Below, in pieces: positions 59,790 to 64,000 of a stretch of 64,000 bases of DNA (position 1 is its first letter; each line of letters begins with the position of its first letter). Below the pieces are notes generated by a model, which was given only the letters and a program-made list of their open reading frames with translations, did no database searches and was not told the origin of the DNA. The translations under genes were made by a program, and so were the position numbers. The stretch comes from Bacteroidales bacterium. GTDB lineage: Bacteria; Bacteroidota; Bacteroidia; Bacteroidales; UBA932. Location: positions 116,944-180,943 of the forward strand of contig JAFROX010000010.1 of NCBI GenBank assembly GCA_017429475.1, written 5' to 3'.

Positions 59790-61042
59790 TTATCGTCTCT
59801 AAGTGCCTCAATAGCTTTGATTTTTAAAGCCCTGCGGGCAGGCACATAGCCCGAGGCCAATCCGCCGCACACCAGGATGAACAACGATCCGAAAGCATAT
59901 GCGGGCGGTATCATAGGTCTGGATATCAGCGCATCGGTGCCGCCGCCGAGAACATTGTTCAGCAACAGCAGAACCCAGGTCCCGAGAATAATTCCGGCTA
60001 TTCCCGCTACGACCGTCAAAGTAAGCGCTTCCAGCATAATCTGCAAAATAATTACACGGGGCCTTGCACCAAGCGCCCTGCGGATTCCTATTTCCTTGGT
60101 CCTTTCCTTGATGGTGACAAGCATTATGTTTGAGATGCCGATCAGTCCTGCAAGCAAAGTGCCCAAACCGACAATCAGAATCAACAATTCAACTCCTTTC
60201 ATCGTACTTTCATAGACGGATACCGCATCTACCATCGAAATGATCTCCATAGAAGCGTCATCATCGGGATGTATGTTGTGGTTTCTTTTAAGGATCGAAG
60301 AAATCTCGGCATTTGCCGTCTTTGAATCATACTTGTCGTAGAGACCTACCGAAATCATGCCGATGTGATCCTTATGGTCGAAAGCATCCTGCTCTGTGGT
60401 GAACGGCAACAGCACGCAGTCCTGCGAGAAGAATCCCACCGAGATGTTCTCGTTGGTATGGGTTATCACGCCGACTATCTTGTAGACGTTGCCGTCCACA
60501 ATCAGGTCCTCGCCCACCGGGTTGTCGGTGTCGAAGAGTTCTGCAACCACTCGTTCACCGGCAAGGCAGACCTTGCGGTGCTCGTCAATGTCGGTATCGT
60601 TCAGATAGCGGCCGTATACCACCTTCTGTGGTATGTCTATGTAATATGTAGGCGTCACGCCTGCAGTTTGGTAGTAACCGCTGCGGGTGCGCGAGCCTAT
60701 CTGCTGGAATCCGTCCAGATTTGCCAGCGTGATGTATCTCAGGCGGCGGCCCATCTTTTCCCTGATGTCTGTGATGTCCTTGCTCTGTATGTACCACGAC
60801 CTGTCGGCATTGAATCCGCTGTAGGCCATCGATGTAGTCGTAGGAGTGTAGACTATGCTGTTGGACGAAAGGTTCATAAGGCTGCCGATGAGACCTTTCT
60901 TCATTCCGAAGCCGCAGCCGATCAGCACAACCAGCATAAAAATGCCCCAGAAGACGCCGAACATAGTCAATATGCTGCGCACCTTCTGACCCTTGATGGT
61001 CACAAGCACTTCCTGCCACATATCCCTGTCCAAGAACTTCAT
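59786..61042 (-). CDS. MacB-like ABC permease, second copy
   Basis: 418 residues: N-terminal helix (RSILTMFGVFWGIFMLVVLIG), a large periplasmic MacB-core domain (about 45-265), then three helices with the FtsX motif LIGISNIMLVTIKERTKEIGIRRALGA. It probably pairs with the adjacent paralogue and the ATPase. It lies 3 bases after the first permease and overlaps the adaptor. Confidence 0.88.
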   Translation of the reverse strand: MKFLDRDMWQEVLVTIKGQKVRSILTMFGVFWGIFMLVVLIGCGFGMKKGLIGSLMNLSSNSIVYTPTTTSMAYSGFNADRSWYIQSKDITDIREKMGRRLRYITLANLDGFQQIGSRTRSGYYQTAGVTPTYYIDIPQKVVYGRYLNDTDIDEHRKVCLAGERVVAELFDTDNPVGEDLIVDGNVYKIVGVITHTNENISVGFFSQDCVLLPFTTEQDAFDHKDHIGMISVGLYDKYDSKTANAEISSILKRNHNIHPDDDASMEIISMVDAVSVYESTMKGVELLILIVGLGTLLAGLIGISNIMLVTIKERTKEIGIRRALGARPRVIILQIMLEALTLTVVAGIAGIILGTWVLLLLNNVLGGGTDALISRPMIPPAYAFGSLFILVCGGLASGYVPARRALKIKAIEALRDDK

Positions 61043-61045
61043 CGC

Positions 61046-62314
61046 CTAATCATTTGCCGCCAGGGCTTCTACAAGTTTTATGCTCACGGCCTTCTTCGCC
61101 GGCATATAACCGGCCAGCAGACCTGCAATTATCATTATAAGCGTCGCTCCGAGAACGATGCCGATATCCACGCTGGGATTCATAAACACGCTGCTGCCCA
61201 CACCTGTACTGGCAGGATCTGAGGCTGCGGAGACTATTATGTCTGCAAGCTTTATGACGCCGATGCCGAGGACCAGTCCTATGTATCCGAAGATGACTGT
61301 AACCAGTACCGACTCGGTAAGGACGAGGGCTATGATGGATCGTCTCGGGGCTCCCATAGCCTTGCGGACTGCCAGTTCCCTTGTCCTCTCCCTTACTGTG
61401 ATCAGCATAATGTTCGAAACGCCTACTATACCTGCCACAAGAGTCGAGAGACCGACGATCCAGAGAAACAGGTTTATGGTCTTGAACAGACTGCCTATAT
61501 ACAAGGCAAGGTCGTATGTGTTTGTTATGGTGAGGGCTTTCTTGTCAACCGGAGAGAAGTGTTTGCGCGAGGCCATATAGGCTCTCATCTTCTCTACGAA
61601 GGCATTGTTCTGTGCTTCGGTGTTAAGTCCCACGACCGTCACTGAAAGTTTGGAAATGTCGTCGTTGTCGAAGTAGAGAGATTTTATTGTCGTGAAGGGT
61701 GCGATCACCGTCCTGGATATATTGTAGGACTTCGCCGGCTTGTAGACTCCGACTACGGTGAAAGCCACTTCGTTGACCGAGACTGTCCGGCCCACTATTT
61801 CCTGGGGGTCGTCACCTGGGAAGATTCTTTTGCAGAGGTTGGTAGACACCAGGCAGACTTTCCGGTGGGAGGTAATGTCTATGTCATTGATGTTCCTACC
61901 TGCAAGGATGACGTTGTTCCTTATGGTTTCATAGCCCGGGTAGAAGCCTGCAATGTCGGTTTCCGAATATTTGTTGCGGTAGCTGACGGTGACGTTCAGG
62001 TCGAGTTCCGGCACAAAACCTTCTATGTTGTCAGGGAATGCTTCCTGCAGCGACCGGCCGTCTTCTTCGGTTATGTTGATGCTTCTGCCTACCGGCAGTC
62101 CATCAAAGGGCAGCATTGTGGTAGAGGGTTCTATGGTCACCACATTGTCATCTTCGTTGAGCCAGGCGTTTGAGATTCCGTTGAGGATGCCGTTGCCTGT
62201 TCCCAGCAGCACGATAAGCAGGAATATTCCCCAGGCAGTGGAGAGGCCTGTCAGCAGGAGTCTGGTCTTGCTGTGGCGCATCGATGAGAATATTTCTGCA
62301 AAAAGGTCGCGCAT
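61046..62314 (-). CDS. MacB-like ABC permease, first copy
   Basis: 422 residues with the same MacB layout as its neighbour: first helix RLLLTGLSTAWGIFLLIVLLG, periplasmic domain, then VGVSNIMLITVRERTRELAVRKAMGAPRR with following helices. The two permeases are diverged paralogues and may form a heterodimer with the single ATPase. Starts 4 bases after the ATPase stop. Confidence 0.88.
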   Translation of the reverse strand: MRDLFAEIFSSMRHSKTRLLLTGLSTAWGIFLLIVLLGTGNGILNGISNAWLNEDDNVVTIEPSTTMLPFDGLPVGRSINITEEDGRSLQEAFPDNIEGFVPELDLNVTVSYRNKYSETDIAGFYPGYETIRNNVILAGRNINDIDITSHRKVCLVSTNLCKRIFPGDDPQEIVGRTVSVNEVAFTVVGVYKPAKSYNISRTVIAPFTTIKSLYFDNDDISKLSVTVVGLNTEAQNNAFVEKMRAYMASRKHFSPVDKKALTITNTYDLALYIGSLFKTINLFLWIVGLSTLVAGIVGVSNIMLITVRERTRELAVRKAMGAPRRSIIALVLTESVLVTVIFGYIGLVLGIGVIKLADIIVSAASDPASTGVGSSVFMNPSVDIGIVLGATLIMIIAGLLAGYMPAKKAVSIKLVEALAAND

Positions 62315-62318
62315 AGGG

Positions 62319-62990
62319 CTACATTTCGTCTTTGTATATGACGCCGTCCTTTATGAATATCCGGCGGTCTGTCTGGTTTGCTATATCCTGCTCGTGAGTT
62401 ACGATTACGATGGTCTGCCCCTGCTCGCGGTTGAGCTGAAGGAGGATGTTCATCACTTCCTGGGTTGTCTTGGAGTCGAGGGCTCCTGTGGGTTCGTCAG
62501 CCAGGATGATTTTAGGCTGGGAAATGAGCGCCCTGGCAATGGCGACTCGCTGGCACTGTCCGCCTGACATCTGGTTGGGAAGGTGGTTCCAGTGATCCTG
62601 GAGGCCTACTTTCTCCAGATATTCCATTGCAATCTCGTTGCGTTCGGCACGTTTGACACCACGGTAATACAGAGGCAGCGCAACGTTTTCCATAGCGTTC
62701 TTGAAACCGATCAGGTTGAACGACTGGAAGATGAAGCCTATGAGTTCATTGCGCATCATGCAGGCGTCGTCCTCTGAAAGATCCTTGATGAGTCTTCCTG
62801 CCAAGCGGTATTCGCCTTCGTCATAGTTGTCAAGGATTCCGATGATGTTCAGCAGGGTGCTCTTGCCGGAACCCGAAGCACCCATAATACTCACGAGTTC
62901 GCCTTCTTTCACGCTCAGGTTTATTCCTTTGAGAACCTGCACCGGAGATGCTGTGTGGTATGTTTTGTATATGTTCTTGAGCTCAATCAT
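62319..62990 (-). CDS. MacB/LolD-type ABC transporter ATPase
   Basis: 223 residues starting MIELKNIYKTYHTASP. Walker A GASGSGKST, signature MSGGQCQRVAIARAL and Walker B IILADEPTGALDS, with the H-loop in IVIVTHEQD. The signature reads SGGQ-C-QR where Gln is usual at that position. First gene of the long leftward operon; a -7 element lies about 30 bases upstream. A slightly longer start (63005) is possible but less likely. Confidence 0.9.
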   Translation of the reverse strand: MIELKNIYKTYHTASPVQVLKGINLSVKEGELVSIMGASGSGKSTLLNIIGILDNYDEGEYRLAGRLIKDLSEDDACMMRNELIGFIFQSFNLIGFKNAMENVALPLYYRGVKRAERNEIAMEYLEKVGLQDHWNHLPNQMSGGQCQRVAIARALISQPKIILADEPTGALDSKTTQEVMNILLQLNREQGQTIVIVTHEQDIANQTDRRIFIKDGVIYKDEM

Positions 62991-63018
62991 AAATGCGCGG
63001 CACAATCACTGTAATCTG

Positions 63019-63026
63019 CAAAAATA
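63019..63026 (-). promoter_or_regulatory. -7 element TATTTTTG of the ABC-glycan operon
   Basis: Minus-strand exact TAnnTTTG match 28 bases before the ATPase ATG at 62990. No clear -33 element is seen. It may drive the whole run down to 52602. Confidence 0.5.
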
Positions 63027-63249
63027 GCATTTTAAGCTAATCTATCTTATAGTGTTGCCATTAAAATGATGCTTTACCTTGAGTTTTACACCGCTAACAT
63101 AGCATATGGATTCAACATTACCAATTATCCTTTTCCGAACACGACAAAAAGCATAATGAACCCGACATCATATCCATGAATGGGCTTTTCTGAATTCGTC
63201 TTCAGCTGCTGTTTTCACGGCAATCAGGCATTGTGATATGACCAGTTGC

Positions 63250-63368
63250 GGGCAAGGTGGGATATTTTGGCGCACACCTTGCCCAGTGTCAAATTTCAAG
63301 TACCTGATTTACTGCGATCTACAAAAAGCAACCGGGCAAGGTGGGGCGCACTTTGGCACACCTTGCCC
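63250..63368. repeat. 119-bp twin-hairpin element A
   Basis: Two hairpins with the same arms: GGGCAAGGTG (63250) with CACCTTGCCC (63275-63284), and GGGCAAGGTG (63334) with CACCTTGCCC (63359-63368). The spacer (AGTGTCAAATTTCAAG...) aligns with that of element B. Lies in a gene-free region between the ABC operon promoter and the 5S rRNA. Confidence 0.75.
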
Positions 63369-63400
63369 GTTATGCTTTAATTCCGATTCTGTGTTCTTTT

Positions 63401-63519
63401 GTACAAGGTCTGCTAAAATACCGCAGACCTTGTACGGTGCGAATTTTCAAAGCTCTGATACTTAACATCTTGAAAAATAAAAGTGTACAAGGTGTGTCAC
63501 ATTTTTGCAGACCTTGTAC
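63401..63519. repeat. 119-bp twin-hairpin element B
   Basis: Same length and layout as element A, but all four arms have changed: GTACAAGGTCTGC (63401-63413) with GCAGACCTTGTAC (63423-63435), and GTGTACAAGGTGTG (63483-63496) with GCAGACCTTGTACAC (63507-63521). The spacer is similar to that of A (GGTGCGAATTTTCAA...). CAAGG is shared by the arms of both. Confidence 0.75.
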
Positions 63520-63529
63520 ACCTGGGACA

Positions 63530-63850
63530 GCGGCTCGCCTTGCCGCAGAAAGCAAGGCCTTCGGGGGGTTCCGTTCGCCTTCGGCTCACTCCAACCCCTC
63601 CCAACGCCATCATCGTCATCGCTGCGCGATAACTCGCTGTCGTCGGGTCCCTCCCGCTCTGCGTGCCGCGGGTGGCCAGCCCCCGCTCAAGCCTTCTTTC
63701 TGCTGTGGCGAGCCTGCCGTTCCGTTGCGAAGCAACGCGGGGGGGTTCAGGGGGTCTGTCCCCCCTGTGAAAAAGGTCGGCGGCCCAGCCGCCAGTAGCA
63801 GCGTCAGCTGCCGTCGCTTGCGACGCGGGGTTTGGGGCGGAGCCCCATTG
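63530..63850. repeat. GC-rich palindrome-rich intergenic block
   Basis: No gene is supported. The block is a series of short GC-rich hairpins, for example CAGGGGGTCTGTCCCCCCTG (63743-63762), GGCGGCCCAGCCGCC and GGGGCGGAGCCCC. The stretch at about 63731-63793 repeats the order seen at 38315-38366. It lies directly past the 3' end of the 5S rRNA gene, so the rRNA transcript may end within it. Confidence 0.55.
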
Positions 63851-63856
63851 GAAAAA

Positions 63857-63965
63857 GCTGGCTTCCTACTTTCCCACATGGTATCGCAGTATCATCGGCG
63901 CAAGTGAGCTTAACTTCTCAGTTCGGAATGGTTTGAGGTGGATCCTCACCGCTATAACCGCCTTA
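63857..63965 (-). rRNA. rrf: 5S rRNA
   Basis: Read on the minus strand from about 63965: AGGCGGTTATAGCGGTGAGG, then GATCCACCTC, CATTCCGAACTGAGAAGTTAAGC, GCGCCGATGATACTGC and GGGAAAGTAGGAAGCC, given in family order. These are universal 5S landmarks (loop B/C and helix III-V). Length about 109 bases; ends are estimated from helix I. A hairpin CAGAGAGGA/TCCTCTCTG lies upstream at 63974-63998, as expected in a 23S-5S spacer. The rRNA operon would continue beyond the right edge. Confidence 0.92.
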
Positions 63966-64000
63966 TTCGTCCACAGAGAGGATTCCACTCCTCTCTGCAG

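Noticed and set aside
60365-61222. 285-codon plus-strand frame opposite the ABC permeases
   Set aside because: Crosses the junction of two supported permease genes; His/Cys-rich shadow composition.
63250-63519. Possible CRISPR array
   Set aside because: The repeats are four palindromes in two unequal sets with similar, not unique, spacers; no cas genes are present.
63341-63907. 188-codon plus-strand frame across the palindromic repeats
   Set aside because: It spans hairpin elements, the GC-rich block and part of the 5S rRNA, so it cannot be a real gene.

Overview
The window reads as chromosome of a Bacteroidota member, most likely order Bacteroidales from a gut or rumen type habitat. Support seen in the sequence: many exact matches to the Bacteroidota -7 promoter element TAnnTTTG (one with a correctly spaced -33 TTTG), protein families typical of this phylum (DUF1460, DUF3810, DUF4491, DUF3784, DUF4369-TlpA), abundant secreted lipoproteins, a tmRNA whose tag ends in ALAA, and a 5S rRNA entering from the right edge. 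No SusC/SusD pair, tRNA, CRISPR array or prophage block was seen.

Layout. 1-8.4 kb: end of an ExbD-TonB energy module followed by an acetylesterase, then lnt, a GH43 lipoprotein, a CE15 glucuronoyl esterase and a DUF1460 amidase. 8.5-16 kb: small zinc-ribbon and acetyltransferase genes, an unassigned structured RNA near 10.4-10.7 kb, and a large multidomain GH3 enzyme. 16-25 kb: tricorn-type protease, a UbiA prenyltransferase coupled to a radical SAM enzyme, a second GH43 pair, and a metal permease. 25-31 kb: AraC regulator, an OhrR/glutathione peroxidase/flavodoxin peroxide locus, DNA repair, glycerate kinase. 31-38 kb: an outer-membrane barrel with a membrane LytTR regulator, TlpA protein, and a compact operon of small genes. 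38-47 kb: tmRNA, a CE1 esterase with a Gfo/Idh/MocA-DUF1080-isomerase cassette of the kind linked to 3-keto-glycoside processing, a C69 dipeptidase and an acyl-CoA ligase. 47-53 kb: DUF362, GH3, GH29 fucosidase. 52.6-63 kb: one long leftward run of tightly packed genes: ABC ATPase, two MacB-like permeases, adaptor, TolC, then GT4, EmrE/ArnE-like protein, PIG-L deacetylase, ATP-grasp, a phosphatidylserine-decarboxylase-like protein and a small secreted protein. 63-64 kb: palindromic repeats and 5S rRNA.

How it fits together. A large share of genes encode secreted plant-polysaccharide enzymes (CE1, CE6-like, CE15, GH3, GH29, GH43), consistent with xylan/pectin side-chain processing outside a canonical PUL. 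The most distinctive unit is the 52.6-57.4 kb six-gene run, which combines a GPI-like first step (GT4 plus PIG-L deacetylase) with an ATP-grasp ligase, a flippase-like protein and a PSD-like membrane protein, and is contiguous with an export system. Intergenic regions carry several families of short palindromic elements, including two pairs whose copies have matched arms that differ between copies, and an inverted duplicate of the tmRNA 3' end.
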